From contig JANQAO010000001.1 in NCBI GenBank assembly GCA_030386295.1, forward strand, positions 509,546 through 573,545: a stretch of 64,000 nucleotides of DNA, written 5' to 3'. This document shows, piece by piece, positions 56,367 through 64,000 of this stretch. Origin of the DNA: Candidatus Persebacteraceae bacterium Df01 (GTDB taxonomy: Bacteria > Pseudomonadota > Gammaproteobacteria > Tethybacterales > Persebacteraceae). The position numbers were made by a program, and so were the translations under genes. The number at the start of each line of letters is the position of its first letter. Position 1 is the stretch's first letter. The notes below the pieces were generated by a model. The model saw only the letters and a program-made list of their open reading frames with translations, ran no database searches and was not told where the DNA came from.

Positions 56367-57384
56367 GGTCAAGTAGCATGGCATCGCCATAACTGTAAAA
56401 GCGTAATTTCTGTTGCACCGCTAGCTGGTAGGCGGACATGATTCGTTCACTGCCACCAAAGGCGCACACCAGCACTAGCAGTGATGAGCGCGGCAAATGA
56501 AAATTGGTAAATAGCATGTCGGCGATGCGAAAGTTAAAACCGGGTTTGATAAACAATGTTGTCTCATTGTCTCCTGCGCGTAATTTGCCATTATCTACCG
56601 CCGCTTCTAGTGTTCGCAAAACGGTAGTTCCAACCGCAATAATACGGCGACCAAGTTTTTTTGCGGTGTTAATGCGGGCAGCAGCCGTGGCGCTTACGGT
56701 ATAGCGTTCGGCATGTAGTTTGTCGGTGGTAAGTCCTTGCCGCAACGGCTGAAATGTACCGGCACCCACATGCAGTGTAATTCGGACAATATCAATTCCG
56801 CGAGTGCGCAGACAAGCAAGTAAATCAGATGTGAAATGCAATCCCGCGGTTGGTGCCGCGACCGAACCGCTGTGGCGGGCAAAAACGGTTTGGTATCGTG
56901 CTTGGTCGGTGGGATCTGGCAAACGCTTAATATAAGGAGGCAGTGGTGTTTCGCCTCGCCGCAGAAAACGCCGTCGTGCGTCAACGGCAGCTCCCTGACG
57001 ATTGACCGCGCGTAATTGATAAAAATCTCCATGCCGTCCGCACACTACAAAATCACCACCGGCGTTTACCCGTGCGCCGGCGCGTAGTGGCTTGGAAGTG
57101 CGCACTTGCGCTAGCACATCGCTATGGTTTAAAAAGCGTTCGGCAAGTACTTCTACTTTACCACCACTGTTTTTTTGTCCATGTAACCGAGCGGGTAGTA
57201 CACGGGAATCGTTTACTACCAGAATATCGTCAGCACGCAATAAAGCAGGTAACGCATTGATGCGATGAATAGCAGTTGTATTGTCATGTAAAGACAGAAG
57301 CCTGCCGCCGTCACGGTCATGGGGCGGATGTTGCGCGATTAGTGCCGGAGGTAAGTTAAAATCAAAAGAGTTCAGCGAATTCAT
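56356..57384 (-). CDS. queA: S-adenosylmethionine:tRNA ribosyltransferase-isomerase
   Basis: Adds the cyclopentanediol ring precursor to preQ1-tRNA, the step after Tgt. ATG 57384 gives 342 residues beginning NSLNSFDFNLPPALIAQHP. Motifs: NDSRVLPARL, KVEVLAERFL, YQTVFARHSGSVAAPTAGLHFT, VGAGTFQPLR and the C-terminal TNFHLPRSSLLVLVCAFGG. An in-frame ATG at 57402 is an alternative. It is transcribed from just downstream of tRNA-Thr on the same strand. Confidence 0.96.
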   Translation of the reverse strand: MNSLNSFDFNLPPALIAQHPPHDRDGGRLLSLHDNTTAIHRINALPALLRADDILVVNDSRVLPARLHGQKNSGGKVEVLAERFLNHSDVLAQVRTSKPLRAGARVNAGGDFVVCGRHGDFYQLRAVNRQGAAVDARRRFLRRGETPLPPYIKRLPDPTDQARYQTVFARHSGSVAAPTAGLHFTSDLLACLRTRGIDIVRITLHVGAGTFQPLRQGLTTDKLHAERYTVSATAAARINTAKKLGRRIIAVGTTVLRTLEAAVDNGKLRAGDNETTLFIKPGFNFRIADMLFTNFHLPRSSLLVLVCAFGGSERIMSAYQLAVQQKLRFYSYGDAMLLDRAL

Positions 57385-57430
57385 AGAGGTAAAAAACGCC
57401 AAATGTTAGAAAAAATAGGCGAGAAACAAA

Positions 57431-57506
57431 TGGTGCTGTTGAGAGGAATCGAACCTCCGACCCACTGATTACGAATCAGTTGCTCTACCAACTGAGCTAC
57501 AACAGC
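57431..57506 (-). tRNA. tRNA-Thr (CGT)
   Basis: Full cloverleaf on the minus strand. Acceptor GCTGTTG pairs perfectly with CAACAGC. The D arm has GCTC/GAGC. The anticodon stem ACTGA/TCAGT holds loop TTCGTAA with anticodon CGT, and the T arm has TTCGATT. Discriminator A followed by CCA encoded in the DNA (76 nt in total), unlike the tRNA-Met in this window. Confidence 0.95.
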
Positions 57507-57911
57507 GTCGGCGGGATTCTATCTTAACGCCTAGTAGCAGCGAGACTATATTGCTGTTTAAATTTGTTAAAAATAAGCGATGAGGTGCAACCACAAACAG
57601 AAAAATAAACAGATAAAAACCGTATTTTTTATGTTTTCCGAAAACTTAACGTAAATCAAGGAAATGGAGTGACGTGTTGTAGTATTTTTTCGATTGTTAT
57701 GTGAATTTACTGTAATGAATAGCTAAACTTAGATGGCAAAGTGCTAAGAACTCCACATTTGCAAAAATAAAAAACGCAAAAAAGAGCTAGTAATTAGTCA
57801 ATTCAGTTTTTTGAAAATATAAGATAAGTGAGGGACATTAAAGTCGGCAGGTTTTACAACAGGTGCTGCAATATTTTTGAGATTAGAGAGTTATAAATTG
57901 GCTCGTAATAC

Positions 57912-57941
57912 TTGCTTAGGTTTTTTTTACTATGCTATAAT
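57912..57941 (+). promoter_or_regulatory. Sigma-70-type promoter of the rpsL-rpsG-fusA-tuf operon
   Basis: A perfect -10 hexamer TATAAT at 57936-57941 is preceded by the extended-10 TGC. A -35-like TTGCTT lies at 57912-57917 with an 18-bp spacer. Transcription would start near 57948, about 85 nt before rpsL. There is no rpoC gene upstream, so this operon needs its own promoter. Confidence 0.7.
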
Positions 57942-57947
57942 CCAAAA

Positions 57948-57982
57948 CCTGCCCAAAGATAAGGCAGGAAACGGTTTCTGCC
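57948..57982 (+). promoter_or_regulatory. Two mutually exclusive hairpins at the 5' end of the str mRNA
   Basis: GGCAGG at 57963-57968 can pair backward with CCTGCC at 57948-57953 (6 bp, 9-nt loop). Alternatively GGCAGGAA at 57963-57970 can pair forward with TTTCTGCC at 57975-57982 (8 bp including one G-U, 4-nt loop). Both cannot form at once. No U-run follows, so this is not a classic attenuator. Function unknown. Confidence 0.5.
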
Positions 57983-58007
57983 AGTGGTAGCGCCAAATTT
58001 AGTAAAG

Positions 58008-58046
58008 ATGTCTTTTGTTGAAAACAAAAAATATGCCAACAATTAA
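58008..58046 (+). CDS. Possible 12-codon leader peptide overlapping rpsL start
   Basis: ATG at 58008 begins a frame reading [12 protein letters not shown] and stopping at 58044-58046. It overlaps the rpsL start by 14 nt in another frame. The only upstream purine tract is a weak AAAG. It could be chance or could modulate rpsL translation; listed only because rpsL itself has no visible Shine-Dalgarno sequence. Confidence 0.2.
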   Translation: MSFVENKKYANN

Positions 58047-58407
58047 TCAGTTAACAAGAAAACCGCGGCGCTCAAAGGTATACAAGTCAGCGTCTCCGGC
58101 ATTAGAAGATTGTCCGCAACGGCGAGGTGTGTGTTTGCGCGTTTATACGACTACGCCTAAAAAGCCTAATTCTGCTTTGCGAAAAGTGGCGCGGGTGCGG
58201 TTGGTCAACGGCTATGAGGTTACTTCTTACATTGGTGGCGAAGGTCACAACTTACAAGAGCATTCGGTGATTTTGGTGCGCGGCGGACGAGTCAAAGACT
58301 TGCCGGGAGTGCGTTATCACGTGGTTCGCGGTTCTCTTGACACTTCGGGGGTGGAGAAACGTCGACAGGGACGATCTAAATATGGCAGTAAAAAGCCCAA
58401 GGAATAA
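58033..58407 (+). CDS. rpsL: 30S ribosomal protein S12
   Basis: Decoding-centre protein. ATG 58033 gives 124 residues starting [12 protein letters not shown]. The [18 protein letters not shown] and [10 protein letters not shown] segments, where streptomycin-resistance changes arise, have the sensitive-type lysines. No Shine-Dalgarno is visible; instead an AT hairpin (TTTTGTT/AACAAAA, 58013-58029) lies directly before the start. The in-frame TTG at 58015 is less likely. Confidence 0.97.
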   Translation: MPTINQLTRKPRRSKVYKSASPALEDCPQRRGVCLRVYTTTPKKPNSALRKVARVRLVNGYEVTSYIGGEGHNLQEHSVILVRGGRVKDLPGVRYHVVRGSLDTSGVEKRRQGRSKYGSKKPKE

Positions 58408-58422
58408 CTTTTAGGAAAATTT

Positions 58423-58893
58423 ATGTCACGTCGCAGAGTTGCTGTTAAAAGAAAAATATTGCCAGATCCACGCTATGGTAGTGGTCGGTTGTCAAAATTT
58501 ATTAATGTCATGATGGTGGATGGCAAAAAATCAGTTGCAGAGCGCATCGTATATGGCGCGCTTAGTGATATTGAAAAACGTCGTGGTAGTAATCCAATTG
58601 AGGTTTTTGAGGAAGCTATTGAAAATGTTCGCCCACAGGTAGAAGTGAAAAGTCGCCGTGTGGGTGGTGCTAACTATCAAGTTCCAATTGAAGTTCGCGC
58701 TGATCGTGCGATTGCTCTAGCTATGCGATGGATTTGTGTTGCAATGCGCGCCGGAAGCGAAAAGTCATCCAGCCGCAATCTTTCTAATGAGTTGGTGGAA
58801 GCCTCTGGGGGTAGAGGTAAGGCGGTAAAAAAACGTGATGACACTCACCGAATGGCCGCCGCAAATAAAGCATTTGCGCATTTTCGATACTAA
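58423..58893 (+). CDS. rpsG: 30S ribosomal protein S7
   Basis: Primary 16S rRNA-binding protein of the small-subunit head and, in relatives, translational repressor of the str operon. The 156 residues start [19 protein letters not shown] and include [19 protein letters not shown]. An AGGA ribosome-binding site lies before ATG 58423, 15 nt after rpsL. Confidence 0.97.
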   Translation: MSRRRVAVKRKILPDPRYGSGRLSKFINVMMVDGKKSVAERIVYGALSDIEKRRGSNPIEVFEEAIENVRPQVEVKSRRVGGANYQVPIEVRADRAIALAMRWICVAMRAGSEKSSSRNLSNELVEASGGRGKAVKKRDDTHRMAAANKAFAHFRY

Positions 58894-58920
58894 TTTACTT
58901 GGTTTTATATCGCAAATATT

Positions 58921-61017
58921 ATGTCTAGAAAAGTCCCCATTGATTTGTATCGCAATATTGGCATCATGGCTCACATTGATGCGGGTAAGACGACGACAAC
59001 TGAGCGGATTTTGTTTTATACCGGAATTTCCCACAAAATAGGCGAAGTGCACGAAGGCACTGCCGTGATGGATTGGATGGAGCAAGAGCAGGAGCGTGGT
59101 ATTACCATTACATCCGCGGCTACTACCTGTTTTTGGTGTGGCATGAACGGTAGCTTACCGGAACACCGCATTAATATCATTGACACACCGGGACACGTGG
59201 ACTTTACCATTGAGGTGGAACGTTCTTTGCGGGTTCTTGATGGTGTTGTCGCAGTTTTTTGTGCTGTTGGCGGAGTGCAACCTCAGTCTGAAACGGTTTG
59301 GCGGCAAGCAAACAAATACAAAGTGCCGCGAGTCGCTTTTGTTAATAAAATGGACCGAGTGGGAGCTAACTTTCACCGAGTGCGAGGGCAAGTTAAAGAC
59401 CGCTTGCGGGCGGTGCCTGTGCCCATTCAATTGCCAATTGGAGCAGAAGACAGCTTTAAGGGTGTGGTGGATTTGGTTGAAATGCATGCCGTTTATTGGG
59501 AAGAAGAAAATATGGGGACGAAATACCGCACTGAAGAAATTCCTGCGGATTTGGTTGAAGAAGCGACTGTTTGGCGTGAGCACTTATTAGAAGTGGTGGC
59601 GGAATCTTCTGAAGAATTGATGGAGCTGTATTTGAGTGAGGGTGACTTGTCGGTAGAAAATATCCGTCAAGGAATTCGAATGCGTACCGTTGCTAATGAA
59701 ATTGTTCCGATTTTGTGTGGAACGGCATTCAAAAACAAGGGAGTGCAGGCACTTTTGGATGCAGTCATTCATTATTTGCCATCACCTGCTGATATGCCGC
59801 CGGTTTCTGGTATTGACGAAAAAGAAAATAAAGTTACGCGCCTAGCTAATGACGAGGAAAAGATGGCTGGTCTTATATTTAAAGTAGCGACCGATCCGTA
59901 TGTAGGGCAGTTGTCATTTTTCCGCGTGTATTCGGGGACTTTGCAGTCAGGAGGGACCGTGCTCAATATGTCGCGCGGACGCAAAGAACGTGTTGGTCGT
60001 ATTTTGCAAATGCATGCCAATACGCGTGAGGAAATTAAAGAAGTACGAGCAGGTGATATTGCTGCTGCAGTGGGTTTGAAAGAAGGCATTACGGGTGAGA
60101 CTATTTGTGCGGCAGATGCGCCTGTTGTATTGGAGAAAATGGTTTTTCCAGAGCCAGTGATTCACGTTTCTGTTGAGCCGAAAACTAAAGTTGATCAAGA
60201 AAAAATGTCAATTGTCCTCGGTCGCTTGGCGCACGAAGATCCATCTTTCCGAGTGCGTAGTGATGAAGAGTCTGGGCAGACAATTATTTCTGGTATGGGT
60301 GAATTACATTTGGAAATTATCGTTGATCGCATGCGGCGCGAATTTAACGTGGAGGCTAACGTTGGGCGTCCGCAAGTGGCTTATCGTGAGGCGATTCGCA
60401 AGCCAGTAGAAATTGAAGGAAAATTTATTAAGCAAACTGGTGGGCGTGGTCAATACGGTCATGTCTGGCTCAAAATGGAACCGCTTGAGAATGGTGAAGG
60501 GTTTCAGTTTATTGATAAGATTAAAGGTGGTGCAGTGCCCAAAGAATACATCCCCGCAGTGGAAAAAGGTATTGTGGACACGATGAAGTCCGGTGTTTTG
60601 GCTGGTTACCCTGTAGTTGACGTAAAAGTAACACTGTTTGATGGTTCTTTCCACGATGTGGACTCTAGTGAACAAGCTTTTCGTATGGCGGCTTCTATGG
60701 CTTTTCGCGATGGTATGAGAAAAGCCAATTCTGTTCTCATGGAGCCGGTAATGAAGGTTGAAGTGGAAACGCCAGAAGAAAAAATGGGCGATGTGATGGG
60801 CGATATTAACTCGCGGCGCGGTATGATTCAAGGGATGAATGACATTATGCCTGGTTCTAAAGCAGTAGATGCCGATGTTCCATTGTCGGAAATGTTTGGT
60901 TATTCCACTCAATTGCGTTCGTTAACTCAAGGGCGCGCGACCTATCACATGGAATTTAAACATTACTCCGAAGTGCCAAATAATGTGGCAGCGGATATTG
61001 CAAAAGGAGCGGCATAA
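58921..61017 (+). CDS. fusA: Elongation factor G
   Basis: Translocation GTPase. The 698 residues have G1 [20 protein letters not shown]2 [13 protein letters not shown]3 [16 protein letters not shown]4 NKMDR and domains II-V, including [15 protein letters not shown] and RRGMIQGM. The usual E. coli-like length and order are kept. No strong Shine-Dalgarno precedes ATG 58921. Isoleucine is mostly coded ATT/ATC, in contrast to tuf downstream. Confidence 0.97.
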   Translation: MSRKVPIDLYRNIGIMAHIDAGKTTTTERILFYTGISHKIGEVHEGTAVMDWMEQEQERGITITSAATTCFWCGMNGSLPEHRINIIDTPGHVDFTIEVERSLRVLDGVVAVFCAVGGVQPQSETVWRQANKYKVPRVAFVNKMDRVGANFHRVRGQVKDRLRAVPVPIQLPIGAEDSFKGVVDLVEMHAVYWEEENMGTKYRTEEIPADLVEEATVWREHLLEVVAESSEELMELYLSEGDLSVENIRQGIRMRTVANEIVPILCGTAFKNKGVQALLDAVIHYLPSPADMPPVSGIDEKENKVTRLANDEEKMAGLIFKVATDPYVGQLSFFRVYSGTLQSGGTVLNMSRGRKERVGRILQMHANTREEIKEVRAGDIAAAVGLKEGITGETICAADAPVVLEKMVFPEPVIHVSVEPKTKVDQEKMSIVLGRLAHEDPSFRVRSDEESGQTIISGMGELHLEIIVDRMRREFNVEANVGRPQVAYREAIRKPVEIEGKFIKQTGGRGQYGHVWLKMEPLENGEGFQFIDKIKGGAVPKEYIPAVEKGIVDTMKSGVLAGYPVVDVKVTLFDGSFHDVDSSEQAFRMAASMAFRDGMRKANSVLMEPVMKVEVETPEEKMGDVMGDINSRRGMIQGMNDIMPGSKAVDADVPLSEMFGYSTQLRSLTQGRATYHMEFKHYSEVPNNVAADIAKGAA

Positions 61018-61085
61018 TGAGTGGTATGTTTAGTTTTTCATCTAATCTGTGTTCTGCAAGATTTTTTGAATAAGGAGAAAGAAAG

Positions 61086-62276
61086 ATGGCAAAAGATAAA
61101 TTTGAACGAACAAAGCCGCATTTGAATGTAGGCACGATAGGTCATGTAGATCACGGAAAGACAACACTGACGGCGGCGTTGACGACGATATTGTCTAAAG
61201 AGTATGGCGGTGAGGCGCGTGGTTATGACCAGATAGATAATGCTCCAGAAGAGAAAGCGAGAGGGATAACGATTAATACGTCGCACGTAGAGTATGAAAC
61301 GGCAAATCGTCACTATGCTCATGTGGATTGCCCGGGTCACGCAGATTATGTAAAAAACATGATAACAGGAGCGGCGCAGATGGATGCGGCGATATTGGTG
61401 GTGAGTGCTGCTGATGGTCCGATGCCACAAACGCGCGAGCACATATTGTTGGCTCGTCAGGTTGGTGTGCCGCGTATTGTGGTGTATTTAAATAAAGCGG
61501 ATATGGTGGATGATGAGGAATTATTAGAATTGGTAGAAATAGAAGTGCGGGAGTTGTTGACGAAATACGAATTTCCTGGAGATGACACTCCGATAGTTAC
61601 CGGTTCAGCGTTGAGAGCTTTGGAAGGTGAGGATAGTGATATAGGTTTGGGTTCAATTCGGAAATTAGCGGAAGCATTAGATACGTATATTGAAGAGCCG
61701 GAGCGAGCGGTAGACGGTGCATTTTTAATGCCAGTAGAAGACGTATTTTCTATATCGGGTCGTGGAACGGTGGTGACCGGTCGGATAGATCGTGGGAAGA
61801 TTAAGGTAGGAGAAGAAATAGAGATAGTAGGGATACGAGATACGGCAAAGACGATATGTACGGGAGTGGAGATGTTTCGTAAGCTGTTGGATGACGGTCA
61901 GGCGGGCGATAACGTAGGCTTGTTGTTACGAGGGACGAAGCGAGAAGAGGTAGAGCGAGGCCAGGTGATGGCGAAGCCGGGTAGTATTCTGCCGCACAAG
62001 AAGTTTGAGGCGGAAGTGTATGTATTGAACAAGGAAGAAGGTGGTCGCCACACTCCATTTTTCCAGGGATACAGCCCACAGTTTTATTTTCGGACGACGG
62101 ATGTGACAGGAGCGGTGAGGTTGAAAGAGGGAGTAGATATGGTGGTTCCGGGAGACAACGTATCGTTAACGGCGGAGTTGATAACGTCAGTCGCGATGGA
62201 AGAAGGTTTGCGTTTTGCGATACGGGAAGGTGGCAAGACCGTGGGTGCTGGTGTCGTTACTAAAATCTTGGAATAA
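61086..62276 (+). CDS. tuf: Elongation factor Tu (atypical codon usage)
   Basis: Aminoacyl-tRNA carrier GTPase. The 396 residues contain G1 [14 protein letters not shown]2 [14 protein letters not shown]3 [21 protein letters not shown]4 NKADMVDD and domains 2-3, ending [23 protein letters not shown] lies 8 nt before ATG 61086. Codon use is odd for a highly expressed gene: by direct count 18 of 25 isoleucines are ATA, 6 ATT and 1 ATC, and threonine is mostly ACG. The last dozen codons return to ordinary usage. Transfer, gene conversion or tolerance of ATA could explain this. Protein sequence itself is normal. Confidence 0.97.
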   Translation: MAKDKFERTKPHLNVGTIGHVDHGKTTLTAALTTILSKEYGGEARGYDQIDNAPEEKARGITINTSHVEYETANRHYAHVDCPGHADYVKNMITGAAQMDAAILVVSAADGPMPQTREHILLARQVGVPRIVVYLNKADMVDDEELLELVEIEVRELLTKYEFPGDDTPIVTGSALRALEGEDSDIGLGSIRKLAEALDTYIEEPERAVDGAFLMPVEDVFSISGRGTVVTGRIDRGKIKVGEEIEIVGIRDTAKTICTGVEMFRKLLDDGQAGDNVGLLLRGTKREEVERGQVMAKPGSILPHKKFEAEVYVLNKEEGGRHTPFFQGYSPQFYFRTTDVTGAVRLKEGVDMVVPGDNVSLTAELITSVAMEEGLRFAIREGGKTVGAGVVTKILE

Positions 62277-62281
62277 TTTAT

Positions 62282-62620
62282 ATGGCTGAAAAAAAACAAA
62301 CGGTAGCGCATCCTAAATTTCGCATTCGATTGATGGGATTTGATCACTGTCTCATTGACGAGTCTACAAAGAGTATCGTCAATACGGTCAAACGCACTGG
62401 CGCAAAAGTTTGTGGCCCAGTGCCATTACCGGTGCGTCGTCGTCGCTACGATTTGTTGCGCTCGCCTCACAAAGACAAAAGTTCGCGGGAGCAAATTGAA
62501 ATACGTGAACATTGTCGGCTTTTAGATATTATTGACTTGAGCAATAAGGCAACTAGTGCGTTGACCAATTTGGATTTGCCGGCTGGTGTGCATGTTGATA
62601 TTAAAGTGTTGTCGACATGA
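62282..62620 (+). CDS. rpsJ: 30S ribosomal protein S10
   Basis: Small-subunit head protein and, in relatives, NusE in antitermination. The 112 residues (about nine more than E. coli, as an N-terminal extension [11 protein letters not shown]) have [16 protein letters not shown] and [19 protein letters not shown]. It starts 5 nt after tuf and overlaps rplC by 4 nt. It is the first gene of the S10 operon. Confidence 0.96.
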   Translation: MAEKKQTVAHPKFRIRLMGFDHCLIDESTKSIVNTVKRTGAKVCGPVPLPVRRRRYDLLRSPHKDKSSREQIEIREHCRLLDIIDLSNKATSALTNLDLPAGVHVDIKVLST

Positions 62621-63348
62621 CCATGTTAGGGCTAATTGGAACCAAAATTGGTATGACTCGTGTTTTTACAGAAGAAGGTAAGGCTGTGGCAGTTACTGTG
62701 ATTGACGTTAAAGGCAATCGGTTGGCGCAGCAAAAAACAACTGAGTGTGATGGTTATGATTCTGTGCAGGTGGCTTACGGTGAGCGTCGTGCGCATCGAT
62801 TGTCTTCGGGAATTAAAGGGCATTTGGCAAAATACCAAGTTGGTGCGGCACAGACACTTTGTGAATTTCGTGCAGTTTGGCCGGAGGAAAAAAAGGCTGG
62901 TGATAGTATTGGCGCTACGTTATTTGCGGATGGCCAATACGTAGACGTTTCTGGAGTGAGTAAGGGAAAAGGCTTTGCTGGCGTTATCAAGCGTCATCAT
63001 TTTAGTTCCAATCGAGCATCTCACGGTAATTCAAGAGCTCATAGAAAGCCGGGTTCAACCGGTCAATGTCAAGATCCTGGTCGTGTATTTCCAGGAAAAA
63101 AAATGCCAGGTCAGTTAGGTAATAAGCGTCGCACATCACAAAATTTGCAAGTTGTGCGCGTAGATGCCGGACGGGAATTATTATTAATTGGCGGTGCCGT
63201 TCCAGGTGCGCCAGGTGGGAGAGTTAAATCTTCACCATCAAATAGCCGTAGCAAAAGTGCATCTGGTGACAATATTAATATGCCAGCAACGCCTATAAAT
63301 AACCCGATGCGAGTATCGGATGTTTGTTTTTTCATGGTGATACTTTAA
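62617..63348 (+). CDS. rplC: 50S ribosomal protein L3 with unusual C-terminal extension
   Basis: Large-subunit protein near the peptidyl-transferase centre. The 243 residues are homologous to L3 through [15 protein letters not shown]-like start, [38 protein letters not shown] and [15 protein letters not shown]3 normally ends about ten residues after that point; here about 35 additional residues follow, including a Ser-rich [13 protein letters not shown] stretch and a hydrophobic VCFFMVIL end. ATG 62617 couples to rpsJ; ATG 62623 matches family starts better. rplD and the rest of the S10 operon are missing downstream. Confidence 0.9.
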   Translation: MTMLGLIGTKIGMTRVFTEEGKAVAVTVIDVKGNRLAQQKTTECDGYDSVQVAYGERRAHRLSSGIKGHLAKYQVGAAQTLCEFRAVWPEEKKAGDSIGATLFADGQYVDVSGVSKGKGFAGVIKRHHFSSNRASHGNSRAHRKPGSTGQCQDPGRVFPGKKMPGQLGNKRRTSQNLQVVRVDAGRELLLIGGAVPGAPGGRVKSSPSNSRSKSASGDNINMPATPINNPMRVSDVCFFMVIL

Positions 63349-63387
63349 TGGAAATGGTGCAGCGGGTTAAGTTGCCGCTTATTAGCT

Positions 63388-64000
63388 TTAACTAGAAAAA
63401 TCGTACATTCGTCCGCGATTTAAAATATCATGTGGGTCAAATGCCTTTTTGAGATTGCGGTGAATTTTGGCAATAGGTGGAGCTAACGGTGGAAAACGTT
63501 CGGTTGTCTCTGATTGGGTGGTGCGAAATAATGTTGCCGAACCGCCGGCCTTTGCTGCCGCTTCCTGCGCTGATTTTGCGCTTCCTCGTTGCCAACGCAC
63601 TGCACCGTGCCACTCAATTAATTCATCGCCTGCTGCAACCGGCATCGTTGCGGGCACCATGGTTCGCCACAAATTGTTATTGCCAACAAAAAATGGATGT
63701 GTCTGTTCGCGTACTGATTGCCAAAATGCGGTTGCTTTATCTTCTATATCACCGCCAACCTCGGACACTGCACGCTGTACCGCCTCAGTGCCGCCGGCAA
63801 AGCGGCGCCACAACAAGTTATCGTGCCAGACACTGGCGGTAATAGGTGAACCCTGCGCAAGTAGACGGTTGGTACTGTCAATGGCTATCATTTCATCGCA
63901 TTCCATCACCGTGGTTAATTCTGCTTCCGGTTTCGGCGTTACTCTAAAAGTCACATCGGTGATGATGCCGAGCGTCCCTAAGGAGCCTGCCATCAATCGT
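63388..64000 (-). CDS. glcE: Glycolate oxidase FAD-binding subunit GlcE-like, C-terminal part
   Basis: Flavin-binding subunit of glycolate dehydrogenase (GlcDEF), which oxidises glycolate to glyoxylate. Only the C-terminal about 204 residues are in the window; the frame is open to the window end, reading RLMAGSLGTLGIITDVTFRV, a classic GlcE segment. The end has AFDPHDILNRGRMYDF, matching the family C-terminus. It sits on the opposite strand, 39 nt from the L3 gene, where rplD would be expected. The possible partner GlcD-like gene in this window is 52 kb away. Confidence 0.85.
   Translation of the reverse strand, partial: RLMAGSLGTLGIITDVTFRVTPKPEAELTTVMECDEMIAIDSTNRLLAQGSPITASVWHDNLLWRRFAGGTEAVQRAVSEVGGDIEDKATAFWQSVREQTHPFFVGNNNLWRTMVPATMPVAAGDELIEWHGAVRWQRGSAKSAQEAAAKAGGSATLFRTTQSETTERFPPLAPPIAKIHRNLKKAFDPHDILNRGRMYDFSS

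Larger units (their letters stand above)
57507..58032 (+). other. Long AT-rich non-coding leader region upstream of rpsL
   Basis: 526 nt with no long reading frame, strongly A/T-rich in its first 380 nt. The only well-supported elements are the promoter at 57912-57941, the overlapping hairpins at 57948-57982 and a 12-codon upstream frame at 58008-58046, listed separately. No tRNA or known small RNA was recognised. Confidence 0.6.

Overview
The window is bacterial chromosome from a Gram-negative proteobacterium of the beta/gamma type. Evidence: lpxC and kdsA (lipid A and KDO synthesis), a complete dcw cell-wall/division cluster in proteobacterial order with a meso-DAP-type MurE, the rpsL-rpsG-fusA-tuf ribosomal operon, a CuA cytochrome oxidase subunit II with a fused cytochrome c (aerobic respiration), and an elongator tRNA-Met resembling betaproteobacterial ones. 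Genes are packed tightly with many 4-14 nt overlaps. Several normally invariant operons are cut short (rplC without rplD, queA-tgt without yajC-secDF, pyrG-kdsA without eno, coxB without coxA). Together this suggests a rearranged, streamlined, perhaps host-associated genome; that lifestyle is inference.

Layout. 1-3347 (+): glyA (5' end outside the window), nrdR, ribD, alr. 3321-9886: a family-39-like membrane glycosyltransferase, YqiA-type esterase, Maf pyrophosphatase, short asparaginase-domain protein, tRNA-Met, mmsA and an MFS transporter. 10071-20212 (+): a GlcD-like FAD oxidase, transketolase, DMT transporter, cysM, a DEDDy exonuclease, a rhomboid protease, an orphan iron-type ABC ATPase, a TerC-family protein and a photolyase. 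20233-38132 (-): the dcw cluster mraZ-rsmH-ftsL-ftsI-murE-murF-mraY-murD-ftsW-murG-murC-murB-ddl-ftsQ-ftsA-ftsZ-lpxC, with every junction from mraZ to ftsA overlapping.

38397-41784 (+): a two-gene accessory block, the most unusual part of the window. It holds a phasin-like protein with a helix-hairpin-helix C-terminus, then a 915-residue FRG-domain protein with 18 TPR units encoded by near-identical 102-bp tandem repeats. 41931-53741 (+): prpE, an AddB-like/AddA-like recombination nuclease-helicase pair, coxB, pyrG and kdsA. 53771-57506 (-): a PEP-mutase-family enzyme, rsxE/rnfE, tgt, queA and tRNA-Thr(CGT). 57507-58032 is a long AT-rich leader with a good sigma-70 promoter. 58033-63348 (+): rpsL, rpsG, fusA, tuf, rpsJ, rplC. 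63388-64000 (-): a glcE-like FAD oxidase subunit whose start lies beyond the window.

Functionally, the minus-strand dcw block and alr supply peptidoglycan and the divisome. pyrG, kdsA and lpxC supply CTP, KDO and lipid A. prpE and mmsA point to propionyl-CoA and valine or related metabolism. The two FAD oxidases point to 2-hydroxyacid oxidation. Points worth checking are the FRG-TPR and phasin-HhH pair, a Lys in the FtsZ GTP-binding signature, an ATA-rich tuf gene in an ATT-using neighbourhood, and the broken S10 operon with an extended L3 C-terminus. No CRISPR array, insertion sequence, rRNA or convincing rho-independent terminator was seen.
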